DNA from: Streptomyces sp. NBC_01262
GTDB lineage: Bacteria > Actinomycetota > Actinomycetes > Streptomycetales > Streptomycetaceae
NCBI RefSeq assembly: GCF_036226365.1
Contig: NZ_CP108462.1
Coordinates: forward strand, 4,072,501-4,136,500
Length of the DNA stretch: 64,000 nucleotides
Direction of reading: 5' to 3'
Shown here: positions 17,043-25,845 of the stretch, piece after piece
Layout of the letters: every line of letters starts with the position of its first letter
Position numbering within the stretch: position 1 is the first letter of the stretch
The notes under the pieces: generated by a model
Told to the model about the DNA's origin: nothing
Seen by the model: only the letters and a program-made list of their open reading frames with translations
Database searches by the model: none
Position numbers and translations under genes: made by a program

Positions 17043-17762
17043 GTGACGAGTGAGGGAAGTTCATCCTGCGTGGTGATCTCGCTGGACAGGGAGCGGAGCA
17101 GGCCGTTGTTGCGCGACATGCGCAGAACGCAGGCCCTGCCTCCGGTGGTCCACCCGTGGGGCGCGAACCAGGCGTACGCGGAACTGCTGACGCGATCGCG
17201 GCCGCTGGCGATCCTCGACGTACCGCACCGGGAATACGCCCCGGACGTCGAGCGCCGGGTGGCGGCTCTGCGCCGGCTGGCGCCGGTCGTCGTGCTGCTC
17301 CCGGAGGGGGCGGACACGGCGGCCGTTCTGGACGCGGGGGCCACGAATGTGCTCGCGCGGGAGATGGCGGCGGAGGAACTGGCGGTCAGGCTGGCGGCGG
17401 ACAGGCGCTGGGTCGCGGCGCACGAGCCGTACGCGCCGCGCGAACTCCCGCGGGAGCTGCTCGCGCATCCGGCCTCGCAGCGGGTTCTGCTGAGCCTCTT
17501 ACTCTTCCAGGACAGCACTCGGTCGTGGTGTTGCCACGATCTGATGCAGCTCCTGGGATCCGCAGGCCAGCCGATGAGCCGGGCGGCGCTGTACGCGCGG
17601 ATGCTGCGGCTCGAAGGGCCCCTCGGGCGGCTCGGGCTGGCGCTGCAGCGGACGGGCGGCTGGGGGCGTACGTGCTACTCGGCCGCCCCCGTCACTGTCC
17701 CTGTCGCCGTCCCTGTCGCCACCCACGCCCCGGCCCCCGTCCGCCGGACCAGGGTGGCGTGA
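17043..17762 (+). CDS. response-regulator-like protein with C-terminal DNA-binding-like domain
   Basis: The product has 239 residues. The N-terminal half has a receiver-like alternation of strands and helices (LAILDVPHREY; VVVLLPEGADTAAVLDAGAT), but I see no full acidic pocket. The C-terminal half (FQDSTRSWCCHDLMQLLGSA...MSRAALYARMLRLEGPLGRL) looks like a winged helix. It may be an atypical orphan regulator. GTG at 17043 is preceded by GGGGAA; GTG 17028 and ATG 16980 are in-frame alternatives. It is divergent from the lipoprotein-kinase operon and could regulate it. Confidence 0.65.
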   Translation: MTSEGSSSCVVISLDRERSRPLLRDMRRTQALPPVVHPWGANQAYAELLTRSRPLAILDVPHREYAPDVERRVAALRRLAPVVVLLPEGADTAAVLDAGATNVLAREMAAEELAVRLAADRRWVAAHEPYAPRELPRELLAHPASQRVLLSLLLFQDSTRSWCCHDLMQLLGSAGQPMSRAALYARMLRLEGPLGRLGLALQRTGGWGRTCYSAAPVTVPVAVPVATHAPAPVRRTRVA

Positions 17763-17774
17763 CGGGAGCTCGGC

Positions 17775-18290
17775 CTACAGGCCCTGGCGGTGCGCGGTGA
17801 CGTTGGCGGTCAGCCGGCGCAGGAGGGACATGGTCAGGGCGAACTCCCCGGGGGTGAGGCCCATGGCGTCGCCGATGGCGGAGGGGACGGCCCGGGCGCG
17901 GTCGCGCAGGGCGAGGCCTTCGTCGGTGAGGGTGATCTCGACGGACCGCTCGTCGTCGGGGCGGCGCCGGCGGCGGACGAGGCCGTTGGACTCCAGGCGC
18001 TTCACGAGAGGCGTGAGGGTGCCGTAGTCGAGCTGGAGGGCGGCGCCGAGATCCTTGACGGAGACGGCGGAGTGCTCCCAGAGGACGAGGAGGACGAGGT
18101 ACTGGGGGTAGGTGAGGCCGAGCTCGTCCAGGAGGGGGCGGTAGCGGCTGGTCACGGCGCGCGAGGCGGCGTAGAGGGCGAAGCAGAGCTGGTCGTCCAG
18201 GAGCGAGGAGCCGCCCGGCTGACCCGGCTGGGCCGGATCGGTGGTGTCGGTGGTGGTGTCGGCGCTGTTTGCGATGTCGGTGCCGCTCAT
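17775..18290 (-). CDS. MarR-family transcriptional regulator (OhrR-like)
   Basis: The product has 171 residues. After a Gly/Thr-rich N-terminus comes a MarR winged helix (LTYPQYLVLLVLWEHSAVSV; LGAALQLDYGTLTPLVKRLE; DDERSVEITLTDEG). LDDQLCFALYAASRAV has a cysteine at the position of the peroxide-sensing Cys of OhrR, so peroxide or thiol sensing is possible. ATG at 18290 has GGGGG at 7 nt. It is divergent from an esterase, with a palindromic operator between them. Confidence 0.9.
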   Translation of the reverse strand: MSGTDIANSADTTTDTTDPAQPGQPGGSSLLDDQLCFALYAASRAVTSRYRPLLDELGLTYPQYLVLLVLWEHSAVSVKDLGAALQLDYGTLTPLVKRLESNGLVRRRRRPDDERSVEITLTDEGLALRDRARAVPSAIGDAMGLTPGEFALTMSLLRRLTANVTAHRQGL

Positions 18291-18322
18291 CAAGGCCCCC
18301 TTTCCCTACCCTCATCGTACTT

Positions 18323-18360
18323 GATTACTTTGCCGCGATTACCTTGTGCACGATGTAATC
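18323..18360. promoter_or_regulatory. MarR-type operator between regulator and esterase
   Basis: A 24-bp near-perfect palindrome spans 18337-18360: GATTAC/GTAATC arms around a central GTGCAC, 10 of 12 pairs matching. Another GATTAC half site is at 18323-18328. It lies in the divergent promoter region, as expected for autoregulation and control of the esterase. Confidence 0.7.
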
Positions 18361-18416
18361 GTGTCATAGTATTTGGCGCGCAAGGTTCGACGGTCCACAA
18401 CACCAAGGAGCCCGAG

Positions 18417-19385
18417 ATGTCCAAGCACACCCCCGTCCAGCCCGTACTGGAGCCGGCCGCCGCCGCGTTTGCCGAGGCGACCGCGAAGCCGCCGTACCTG
18501 TTCGACCTGGGCCCGGCCGAGGGCCGCACGGCCGTCGACGAGGTTCAGGCCGGCGAGATCGCGAAGCCCGAGGTCGACGAGGAGTGGATCAGCATCACCG
18601 GCGGCCCGACCGGATCGGTACGGGCACGGATCGTCAGGCCGAAGGACGCCACCGGCACACTGCCGGTGATCCTGTACATCCACGGCGCGGGCTGGGTGTT
18701 CGGCAACGCGCACACCCACGACCGCCTCGTGCGCGAACTGGCCGTCGGCGCGCGCGCCGCCGTGGTCTTCCCGGAGTACGACCTCTCCCCCGAGGCCCGC
18801 TACCCGGTCGCCATCGAGCAGAGCTACGCCGTCGCCCAGTGGGTCGTCCGCGAGGGCGCCGCCACGGGCCTGGACGGCGCCCGGCTGGCCGTCGCGGGTG
18901 ACTCCGTCGGCGGCAACATGTCGGCCGCGCTGACACTGATGGCGAAGGAGCGCGGCGACGTCCCGCTCGTCCAGCAGGTGCTGTTCTACCCGGTCACCGA
19001 CGCGAGCTTCGACACCGGCTCGTACGAGCAGTTCGCCACCGGCTACTTCCTGCGCCGCGACGGCATGCAGTGGTTCTGGGACCAGTACACGACCGACGAG
19101 AAGCAGCGCGCCGAGATCACCGCCTCCCCGCTGCGCGCCACCCTCGACCAGCTCACCGGACTGCCCCCGGCGCTGGTCATCACCGGCGAGGCCGACGTGC
19201 TGCGCGACGAGGGCGAGGCGTACGCCGCCAAGCTCCGCGAGGCCGGCGTGCCCGTCACCGCCGTCCGCTACCAGGGGATCATTCACGACTTCGTGATGCT
19301 CAACGCGCTGCGCGAGACCCACGCCGCCACGGCGGCCATCGCGCAGGCCATCGCAACCCTGCGCTCGGCGCTCGGCACGGATTAG
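18417..19385 (+). CDS. alpha/beta hydrolase, hormone-sensitive-lipase-like esterase
   Basis: The product has 322 residues. Oxyanion motif HGAGW (HGGG/A class) lies near residue 86 and the nucleophile elbow GDSVGG near 161. The Asp region is TGEADVLRDEGE and the catalytic His is in GIIHDFVMLN. It is probably a carboxylesterase with an unknown substrate. ATG at 18417 follows AGGAG at ~6 nt. It is controlled by the divergent MarR regulator (inference). Confidence 0.9.
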   Translation: MSKHTPVQPVLEPAAAAFAEATAKPPYLFDLGPAEGRTAVDEVQAGEIAKPEVDEEWISITGGPTGSVRARIVRPKDATGTLPVILYIHGAGWVFGNAHTHDRLVRELAVGARAAVVFPEYDLSPEARYPVAIEQSYAVAQWVVREGAATGLDGARLAVAGDSVGGNMSAALTLMAKERGDVPLVQQVLFYPVTDASFDTGSYEQFATGYFLRRDGMQWFWDQYTTDEKQRAEITASPLRATLDQLTGLPPALVITGEADVLRDEGEAYAAKLREAGVPVTAVRYQGIIHDFVMLNALRETHAATAAIAQAIATLRSALGTD

Positions 19386-19390
19386 CGCGC

Positions 19391-19414
19391 GCGACCCGGC
19401 GGCAGCCGGGTCGC
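19391..19414 (+). terminator. hairpin downstream of the esterase
   Basis: A perfect 10-bp stem (GCGACCCGGC/GCCGGGTCGC) with loop GGCA begins 5 nt after the stop. There is no T-run, as is common in high-GC actinobacteria. Confidence 0.6.
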
Positions 19415-19553
19415 ATACCGGCAACGATCGGGTCACAGCCTGATTGCGCAGCTCGCGGTACCAGCAAGGTTCTACGCGCGGGGAATCGGAAACGTGCAGC
19501 TAACAACAGGTGCACCCCGCTGCAACACCGCGTCCTTAATGTCCTGTGACCCG

Positions 19554-19567
19554 CCGGGTGCACCCGG
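19554..19567. promoter_or_regulatory. palindrome upstream of the ABC transporter operon
   Basis: CCGGGTGCACCCGG is a perfect 14-bp palindrome, 20 nt before the start of the binding-protein gene. It could be an operator or leader hairpin. I looked for a TPP riboswitch here and did not find its conserved elements. Confidence 0.4.
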
Positions 19568-19587
19568 CTCCGGAAGGGACATGCGCC

Positions 19588-20676
19588 ATGACCAGCTTTG
19601 ACAGAAATCGCCTCGCCTCCGATCGTCGGCTCTTCCTCAAGCGCGGCCTGCAGCTGGGCGGTGCCGTGATGCTCGGTGGCCCGCTGCTCGCCGCCTGCGG
19701 GTCCGACTCGGACTCGGCGTCTTCGGCGTCGGCGTCGGGTTCGAAGAGTTTCGGTGAGCTGACGCTGCGGCTGTCGTGGATCAAGAACGTGGAGTTCGCT
19801 GGCAGTTACATAGCCGACAGCAAGGGCTACTACAAGGACGAGGGCTTCTCCAAGGCCACGCTGATCGGTGGTGGTCCGTCGGCGACGCCGATGGAGACCG
19901 ATGTGGTCACGAAGAAGGCGTTGTTCGCGATCAGTGGTCCGGACATCACGGGTGCGGCGATCTCCAAGGGCGCCCCGTTGAAGATCATCGGTGCGCAGTA
20001 CCAGAAGAACCCGTTCTGCATCATGTCGATGACCAGCAACGCGATTGCCAAGCCGGAGGACATGTACGGCAAGAAGATCGGTGTCCAGGCCAGCAACGAG
20101 TCGGTGTGGGCGGCCTACATCAAGGCCACCGGCCTGGACGAGTCGAAGATCACCAAGGTGCCGGTGCAGTTCGACCCGCTGCCGCTGACCCAGGGCACCG
20201 TCGACGGCTGGTTCTCCTTCGTCACGAACGAGCCGAACGCGCTGCGTCTGAAGGGCTTCAAGGTTTCCACGATGCTGCTGGCCGACACCGGTTATCCGCT
20301 GGTGTCGGAGACGTACTGCACCCGTCAGGACACCATCGACAAGCAGCCCGAGCTGGTCAAGGCGTTCCTGCGGGCGGAGATCAAGGGCTGGAAGGCCAGT
20401 GTCGCCGACCCGACGCTGGGCGCGAAGCTGGCGGCGGAGACGTACGGCAAGGGGCTGGGGTTGACGACCAAGGAGCAGACGCTGGAGTCCACGGACCAGA
20501 ACGCGCTGATCCTGACCGCGGACACCAAGAAGAACGGCCTGTTCACGGTCACCGACACCCTGATCGAGGAGAACATCAAGACGCTGGCCTACGGCGGCCT
20601 GAAGATCACCGCGGACAAGCTCTTCGACTTCTCCCTCCTCGAAGCGGTCTACAAGGAAGACCCCAGCCTCATCTGA
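19588..20676 (+). CDS. ABC transporter substrate-binding lipoprotein (NMT1/THI5-like, SsuA/TauA type)
   Basis: The product has 362 residues. The signal has a twin-arginine-like RRLFLKRG followed by lipobox LLAACGS, then a serine-rich linker. The mature part matches NMT1-like binding proteins (LSWIKNVEFAGSYIADSKGY; GPDITGAAISKGAPLKIIGA). These bind pyrimidine thiamine precursors, sulfonates or nucleobase-like molecules. The amidohydrolase in the operon favours an aromatic N-heterocycle (inference). ATG at 19588 follows GGAAGGGA. Confidence 0.9.
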   Translation: MTSFDRNRLASDRRLFLKRGLQLGGAVMLGGPLLAACGSDSDSASSASASGSKSFGELTLRLSWIKNVEFAGSYIADSKGYYKDEGFSKATLIGGGPSATPMETDVVTKKALFAISGPDITGAAISKGAPLKIIGAQYQKNPFCIMSMTSNAIAKPEDMYGKKIGVQASNESVWAAYIKATGLDESKITKVPVQFDPLPLTQGTVDGWFSFVTNEPNALRLKGFKVSTMLLADTGYPLVSETYCTRQDTIDKQPELVKAFLRAEIKGWKASVADPTLGAKLAAETYGKGLGLTTKEQTLESTDQNALILTADTKKNGLFTVTDTLIEENIKTLAYGGLKITADKLFDFSLLEAVYKEDPSLI

Positions 20677-20758
20677 GGCCCCCGCCGACCGCCGCGCCAG
20701 CACGCACGGCACGCCACGGCACCCGCGCCCGTACCAAAACAACAGAGGTCACCAACTG

Positions 20759-21589
20759 ATGAGTACCGCAGCCGAAGCTCAGGGAGCAGAAACAGTGGCC
20801 GCGCCCGAGGCAGGGACCGGGTTGTCCCTGCGCGGGTTGAGCAAGGAGTTCCGGCTGGGGCGCAACAGAGTGCCGGCCCTGGACGGTGTCGATCTGGACA
20901 CCAAGGAGGGTCAGTTCCTGGCGCTGCTCGGGCCCTCCGGCTGCGGTAAGTCGACGGTTCTGCGGATTCTGGCGGGGCTGGACGAGCCGACGTCGGGTAC
21001 GGCGTTGGTGCATGGTGAGGATCCGGAGGCGGCGCGTAAGCGGCATCATCTGGGCATAGCGTTCCAGGACGCGGCGCTGTTGCCGTGGCGTTCGGTGGCG
21101 GCCAACATACGGCTGCCGCTGGAGATCAGCGGCATCAAACCCGACCCGGCCGCCATCGCCGACCTGATCAAACTCGTCGGCCTCGAAGGCTTCGAAAAAG
21201 CCCGCCCGTCCCAGCTGTCCGGCGGCATGCGCCAACGCGTCGCGATCGCCCGCTCCCTGGTCGTCGACCCCAAGGTGCTGCTGCTGGACGAGCCCTTCGG
21301 CGCGCTGGACGACATGACCCGCCAGCGCCTGAACCTGGAACTGCAGCGCATCTGGCAGGCCCGCGCGGTCACCACGCTGCTGGTCACCCACTCCATCAAC
21401 GAAGCGGTGCTGCTCAGCGACACCGTCGCCGTCATGTCACCGCGCCCCGGCCGGATCGTGGAAGTCGTCACCATCGACCTGCCCCGGCCCCGCACGCCGG
21501 AGATGATGCGCTCCCCCGAATTCCACGCCTACGCCGACCAATTGTCCGAGCTGCTCTTCGGCCGCATCGAAGCGCCGGAGGCGTCATGA
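20759..21589 (+). CDS. ABC transporter ATP-binding protein (SsuB/TauB type)
   Basis: The product has 276 residues. Walker A is GPSGCGKST, signature LSGGMRQRVAIAR, Walker B VLLLDEPFGALD, and a His switch is in TLLVTHSINEAV. It energises uptake by the two permeases that follow. It lies 82 nt after the binding-protein gene and overlaps the first permease by ATGA. Confidence 0.95.
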   Translation: MSTAAEAQGAETVAAPEAGTGLSLRGLSKEFRLGRNRVPALDGVDLDTKEGQFLALLGPSGCGKSTVLRILAGLDEPTSGTALVHGEDPEAARKRHHLGIAFQDAALLPWRSVAANIRLPLEISGIKPDPAAIADLIKLVGLEGFEKARPSQLSGGMRQRVAIARSLVVDPKVLLLDEPFGALDDMTRQRLNLELQRIWQARAVTTLLVTHSINEAVLLSDTVAVMSPRPGRIVEVVTIDLPRPRTPEMMRSPEFHAYADQLSELLFGRIEAPEAS

Positions 21590-22365
21590 CGTCCCGGCGT
21601 TCGGCCTGGACCGGCGGGGCGGTCGGCATCGTGGCCCTGCTCGGCGCGTGGGCGCTGCTGTCCACGACGGTCGTCAGCACAGGGGATGGTGTGCCCACCC
21701 CGTGGGCGGTGGTGGCCAGTGTCTTCGATGACGGCTGGACGTTCTACAGCCCCCACATCGGCCAGACCGTCAGCGAAGCCCTCACCGGGTATCTGATCGG
21801 CAACGGCCTCGCGCTGGGCCTGGCGGTGCTGGTGCTGCTGGTGCCGGTGCTGGAGCGGGTGATCACGCAGATCGCGGTGGCCTCGTACTGCCTGCCGATG
21901 GTGGCGATCGGCCCGATCCTGTCCCTGGTCCTGGACGGCGACAAACCCATGTCCGCCATGGCCGGCCTGTCGGTGTTCTTCACCACCCTCATCGGCGCCC
22001 TGCTCGGGCTGCGCTCGGCCGATCCGGCCTCACTGGACCTGGTCCGCGCCTACGGCGGCGGCCGCTGGCAGCAGATGCTGCGCGTGCGCCTGATCGCCGC
22101 CCTGCCCAGCACCCTGGCCGCCCTCAAGATCGCAGGCCCCGCCGCCCTCCTCGGCGCGATCATCGGCGAGTACCTCGGTCGCGTCGACAGCGGCCTGGGC
22201 ATCGCCATGACCATCGCCCAACAACAACTCGACGTGCCCCGCACCTGGGGCATCGCCCTGGTCTCGGGCGCGGTGGCCGGCGTCGCGTACGGCGTGGTCG
22301 GACTCATCTCCCGCTACGCCCTGCCCTGGTCACGCACAACGACAGTGGAAGGCGGGGGCGCATGA
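21586..22365 (+). CDS. ABC transporter permease, first
   Basis: The product has 259 residues with about six membrane segments. The BPD_transp_1 coupling motif is near AYGGGRWQQMLRVRLIAALP and the N-terminus is membrane-anchored (GGAVGIVALLGAWALL). It is translationally coupled on both sides by 4-nt overlaps. Confidence 0.93.
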   Translation: MTSRRSAWTGGAVGIVALLGAWALLSTTVVSTGDGVPTPWAVVASVFDDGWTFYSPHIGQTVSEALTGYLIGNGLALGLAVLVLLVPVLERVITQIAVASYCLPMVAIGPILSLVLDGDKPMSAMAGLSVFFTTLIGALLGLRSADPASLDLVRAYGGGRWQQMLRVRLIAALPSTLAALKIAGPAALLGAIIGEYLGRVDSGLGIAMTIAQQQLDVPRTWGIALVSGAVAGVAYGVVGLISRYALPWSRTTTVEGGGA

Positions 22366-23189
22366 GCACCGCAACGGAGAACCCGCCCGCGCTGCGCTGG
22401 GCGATCAGCGCGCTGCGCCCCTTTGTGAACGTGATCGTGACGATGGCCGCCGTCATCGTCCTGTGGATCATCTTCCTGCAGGTCTACGACCTCGACCCCC
22501 TGGTCGCCAAATCACCCATCGACATATTCCGTTACCTCTTCTCCGGCACCGACGCGGGCGCCCACCGCTCCCTGGTCTCCTCCGGCCTGGGCCGCACCCT
22601 CCTGGACGCCGGACTCGGCTTCATCGCCGGACTCATCGCCGCCGTCGTCGTGGCGGTGGTCTTCGTCCTGCTGCGCAGCGTGGAGCAGGCGCTGCTGCCG
22701 ATGGCGGTCGTGGTGCGGTCGGTGCCGCTGGTGGCGCTGACCCCGCTGATCACCCTCATCTTCGGCCGCGGCCTCATGGCCACCACCGTCATCAGCGGCC
22801 TCATCGTTTTCTTCCCCGCCCTGGTCACCATGACCTTCGGCCTGCGCTCCGCCTCCCGCCAAGCCGCCGACCTCTGCCGCGCCTACGGCGCCGGCGGCTG
22901 GACCATCGCCCGCAAGGTGATGCTGCCCAGTGCGGTCCCGGCGTTCTTCGCCAGCGCCCGCGTCGGGGTGCCGGGGGCACTGATCGGAGCGATGCTCGCC
23001 GAATGGCTGTCCACGGGACAGGGACTGGGCTACGCCATGCTCAAGGACTCCTCGACGTTCGACTACGACCACCTGTGGGCCTCCGTCGCCGTCCTCACCG
23101 CCGCATCCGCGCTGGCGTACAACATCATCGCGGCCATCGAAACCGTGGCCCTGGCCCGCTTCGCGCCGAACGTCCGCACCGGTTCATGA
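22362..23189 (+). CDS. ABC transporter permease, second
   Basis: The product has 275 residues with about six membrane segments. The coupling motif is AYGAGGWTIARKVMLPSAVP. It pairs with the first permease as a heterodimer. It overlaps its neighbours by ATGA, so the whole operon is tightly coupled to the amidohydrolase. Confidence 0.93.
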   Translation: MSTATENPPALRWAISALRPFVNVIVTMAAVIVLWIIFLQVYDLDPLVAKSPIDIFRYLFSGTDAGAHRSLVSSGLGRTLLDAGLGFIAGLIAAVVVAVVFVLLRSVEQALLPMAVVVRSVPLVALTPLITLIFGRGLMATTVISGLIVFFPALVTMTFGLRSASRQAADLCRAYGAGGWTIARKVMLPSAVPAFFASARVGVPGALIGAMLAEWLSTGQGLGYAMLKDSSTFDYDHLWASVAVLTAASALAYNIIAAIETVALARFAPNVRTGS

Positions 23190-24532
23190 CGCGTTCCGCC
23201 ACCGGGGCCGGTGTGGATCTGCGGATCGGCCCGGCGCTCGTCGTACCCGTCACCTCGGCCCCGTTCCTGGGGTGGGTCGAGGTGACGGGCGGCGAGATCG
23301 TCCATGTGGGGCCGGAGCCGACGGCTGGGCCCGCCACGCAGACGTACGACGCGGCGGGCCGCATCGTCATCCCGGCGTTCGTCAACACCCATTGCCACAC
23401 CAGCCAGCAGCTCGGGCGCGGCCTCGCCGACGACGTCGATCTGCTGACCTGGCTGCACAAGCGCATCTGGCCGTACGAAGTCGCCCTGGACGAGCGGGAC
23501 AGCGAGATCTCCGCGCTCGCCTGCGCCGTCGAGCAGATCCGCAACGGCTGCACGCTCGTCGCCGATCCCGGTGGGCGCCATGTCGACGGCATGGCCAGGG
23601 GTCTTGCCACCGCGGGCATCCGGGCGCTGCTCGGCCGCAGCACCATGGACGACGGCGAGGGCCGCCCGCCCGCCGACCGCGAGAGCACCGCCGTGGCTCT
23701 GGCCCGGCAGGACGAGCTGGCGAGCCGCTGGCACGGCGCGGCGGACGGACGGCTGCGCTTCTCGTACACCCTGCGGACCTTGTTCAACGTCTCCGACGAG
23801 CTGATCACGGCCACCGTCGAGCGCGCCCGCACGCTGGGCACCGTCGCGCAGATGCACGTGGCCGAGATCCCCGAGGAGAACGCCTACGCCCGGGCGACCC
23901 GGGGCACTTCCACCGTCCGCCACCTCGACCGCCTCGGCGCTCTGGGGCCGGATCTGCTCGCCGTGCACGCCGTCTGGGTCGACGACGAGGAGATCGGCCT
24001 GCTCGCCGAGCGCGGGTGCCCGGTCTCCCACAACGCCGCGTCGAATCTGAAGATCCTCGGCACGCCCCGGATCGCCGACATGGTCGACGCGGGCGTGGTT
24101 GTCGGCCTCGGTACGGACGGCGCCCCCTCCAACAACCGCATGAGCGTCATCGACGAGATGTGGCTCGCCTCGATCGTCCAAAAGGGTCTGCGGCGCGACC
24201 CAACCGCCCTGCCCGCCGCCGCCGTCCTGCGGATGGCCACCATCGACGGCGCTCGCGCCCTGGGCCTCGGTCACCTCGTCGGCTCCCTCGAACCCGGCAA
24301 GCGCGCCGACCTGGTCGTCATCGACCCCCGTACGCCGAACTTCGCGACCGCCGCCGACCCGGTCTCGGCGCTGGTCACCGCGCTGAAGAGCGAGAACGTC
24401 GAATCCGTGCTCTGCGACGGGGAGTTCCTGCTGCGGCACCGCGTACTGACCCGCGTCGACGAGGCCGAGGTGCTCGCCGAGGCCGCCGCCCGCGCCGCCG
24501 CGGTGCGCGAACGCGCGGGACTGGTCTTCTAA
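23186..24532 (+). CDS. amidohydrolase/deaminase of the SsnA-AtzA-TrzA group
   Basis: The product has 448 residues. Metal-site motifs are NTHCHTSQQ (HxH), MHVAEI, AVHAVWVDDEE and GTDGAPSNN, as in metal-dependent aminohydrolases that deaminate guanine-like, 8-oxoguanine-like, pterin or triazine rings. It is coupled to an NMT1-type ABC transporter, so the imported compound is probably its substrate (inference). Its stop overlaps the convergent oxidoreductase stop. Confidence 0.88.
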   Translation: MTRSATGAGVDLRIGPALVVPVTSAPFLGWVEVTGGEIVHVGPEPTAGPATQTYDAAGRIVIPAFVNTHCHTSQQLGRGLADDVDLLTWLHKRIWPYEVALDERDSEISALACAVEQIRNGCTLVADPGGRHVDGMARGLATAGIRALLGRSTMDDGEGRPPADRESTAVALARQDELASRWHGAADGRLRFSYTLRTLFNVSDELITATVERARTLGTVAQMHVAEIPEENAYARATRGTSTVRHLDRLGALGPDLLAVHAVWVDDEEIGLLAERGCPVSHNAASNLKILGTPRIADMVDAGVVVGLGTDGAPSNNRMSVIDEMWLASIVQKGLRRDPTALPAAAVLRMATIDGARALGLGHLVGSLEPGKRADLVVIDPRTPNFATAADPVSALVTALKSENVESVLCDGEFLLRHRVLTRVDEAEVLAEAAARAAAVRERAGLVF

Positions 24533-25845
24533 GGCCCGAGGTAGGAGTAAAAGGTTTTGTCCGGGTCGTAGCGCTCCTTCAGCGCGCCCAGGCGCTCCCA
24601 GTCGGCCGGTGCGAAGGAGCGGGCGGCCCGGGAGGCGTCGGCGGTGAGGTCGGCTTCGGCGATGTAGTGGCCGGTGCCGAGCGGTTCGGCGGCGTGCATG
24701 GTGTCGCGCAGCCAGCCGGTATTGGCCGCGTCGTCGGCGGGGTCCTCCCAGATGGCGTACGGGACGGCGTAGCTGGTGCCGAGGACGGAGAAGGCCATGG
24801 CTTCGGCGCTGGTCCGCTCCGGGGAGACGGGGGTGACCGGGGCCAGGACCAGGGACTTGGCGGACGGGGCTTCGGCGAGGGCGTCGGCGAACCGCGCGAG
24901 GAGGGTCTCGTAGTCCGCGTCCGACCACAGGGTGTCGGCGACGCAGCGGTGGTCGGCGGGCCAGGCGGTGCCGGAGCCTTCGTACAGCTCCTCGAAGGTG
25001 ACCGGGACGGGCGGCTGGTGGGATATCGCCGCGAGGGGGCAGTCGGCGAGGGGTTCAAGGGCCTGGAGCGCCTCTGCGTGCGAGCCCGAGAAGGCGGTGG
25101 CCGCGACCGTGATCACCTTGCCCTCGGGCGCGGTCGCCAGGACGTACGCCAGCTCGACGCTCGGGGGCAGCGCGGCGGCGGCCCCGGTGGCCCAGCGGAC
25201 CACGGGGCGGGTCTGCGAGAGCGGGAAGACGTACGCGGTCGTCAGGATCGCGGCGGGGGCCGGATGCAGCCCGAGGCGGAAGCCCGTGACGACGGCGAAG
25301 AAGCCGGGGCCGGCGCCGCGCGCCGCCCAGAACAGGTCGGCGTTGTGCTCGGCGTCGCAGGTGACGGTCTCGCCGTCGGCGGTGACCGCCTCGATCTGCT
25401 GGACGCTCGCGCTGGCCGGGCCGAGCTCGGTGCCGTTCCAGCCGAGGCCGCCGCTGAGCAGGTAGCCGCCCACCGCGACCGATCCGCAGTGCCCGGTGGG
25501 GAAGGCCAGTCCGTACGGGGCGAGCCTGCCGACGAGGTCCCGACCGGTGACGGCGGGCTGCACGGTGGCCGTCCGGGCGGCCGGGTCGATGGCCGTACCC
25601 CTCAGCTCGGACAGGTCGATCAGCATGCCGCCGTCGCGCAGCGGCGAGCCGCACCAGCTGTGGCCGCCGGACCGCACCGCGATCCGCAGACCCCCGGCCC
25701 TGGCCCGGTTGACGGCCGCCGCGACATCGCCCGCCGAGGCGGCACGGACGATCACCTCGGGGAAGCGGTCCGGCTTGAGCCCGTTCCAGAGCACGGCCGC
25801 ACAGGCGGCGTCGTATCCGGGGTCACCTCGGCGCACGTCCATCAT
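24529..25845 (-). CDS. FAD-linked oxidoreductase (PCMH/berberine-bridge-enzyme type)
   Basis: The product has 438 residues. The FAD-binding PCMH domain has RSGGHSWCG, where His and perhaps Cys can tether FAD bicovalently, and GGYLLSGGLGW. A C-terminal BBE motif is in RYDPDKTFYS. It oxidises an unknown small molecule, perhaps a sugar or alkaloid-like metabolite. The ATG at 25845 shares its A with the stop of the upstream ABM gene, so the two are co-translated. Confidence 0.88.
   Translation of the reverse strand: MMDVRRGDPGYDAACAAVLWNGLKPDRFPEVIVRAASAGDVAAAVNRARAGGLRIAVRSGGHSWCGSPLRDGGMLIDLSELRGTAIDPAARTATVQPAVTGRDLVGRLAPYGLAFPTGHCGSVAVGGYLLSGGLGWNGTELGPASASVQQIEAVTADGETVTCDAEHNADLFWAARGAGPGFFAVVTGFRLGLHPAPAAILTTAYVFPLSQTRPVVRWATGAAAALPPSVELAYVLATAPEGKVITVAATAFSGSHAEALQALEPLADCPLAAISHQPPVPVTFEELYEGSGTAWPADHRCVADTLWSDADYETLLARFADALAEAPSAKSLVLAPVTPVSPERTSAEAMAFSVLGTSYAVPYAIWEDPADDAANTGWLRDTMHAAEPLGTGHYIAEADLTADASRAARSFAPADWERLGALKERYDPDKTFYSYLGP

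Noticed and set aside
19415..19587. Possible TPP riboswitch before the NMT1-type transporter
   Set aside because: The conserved CUGAGA and following elements are absent.
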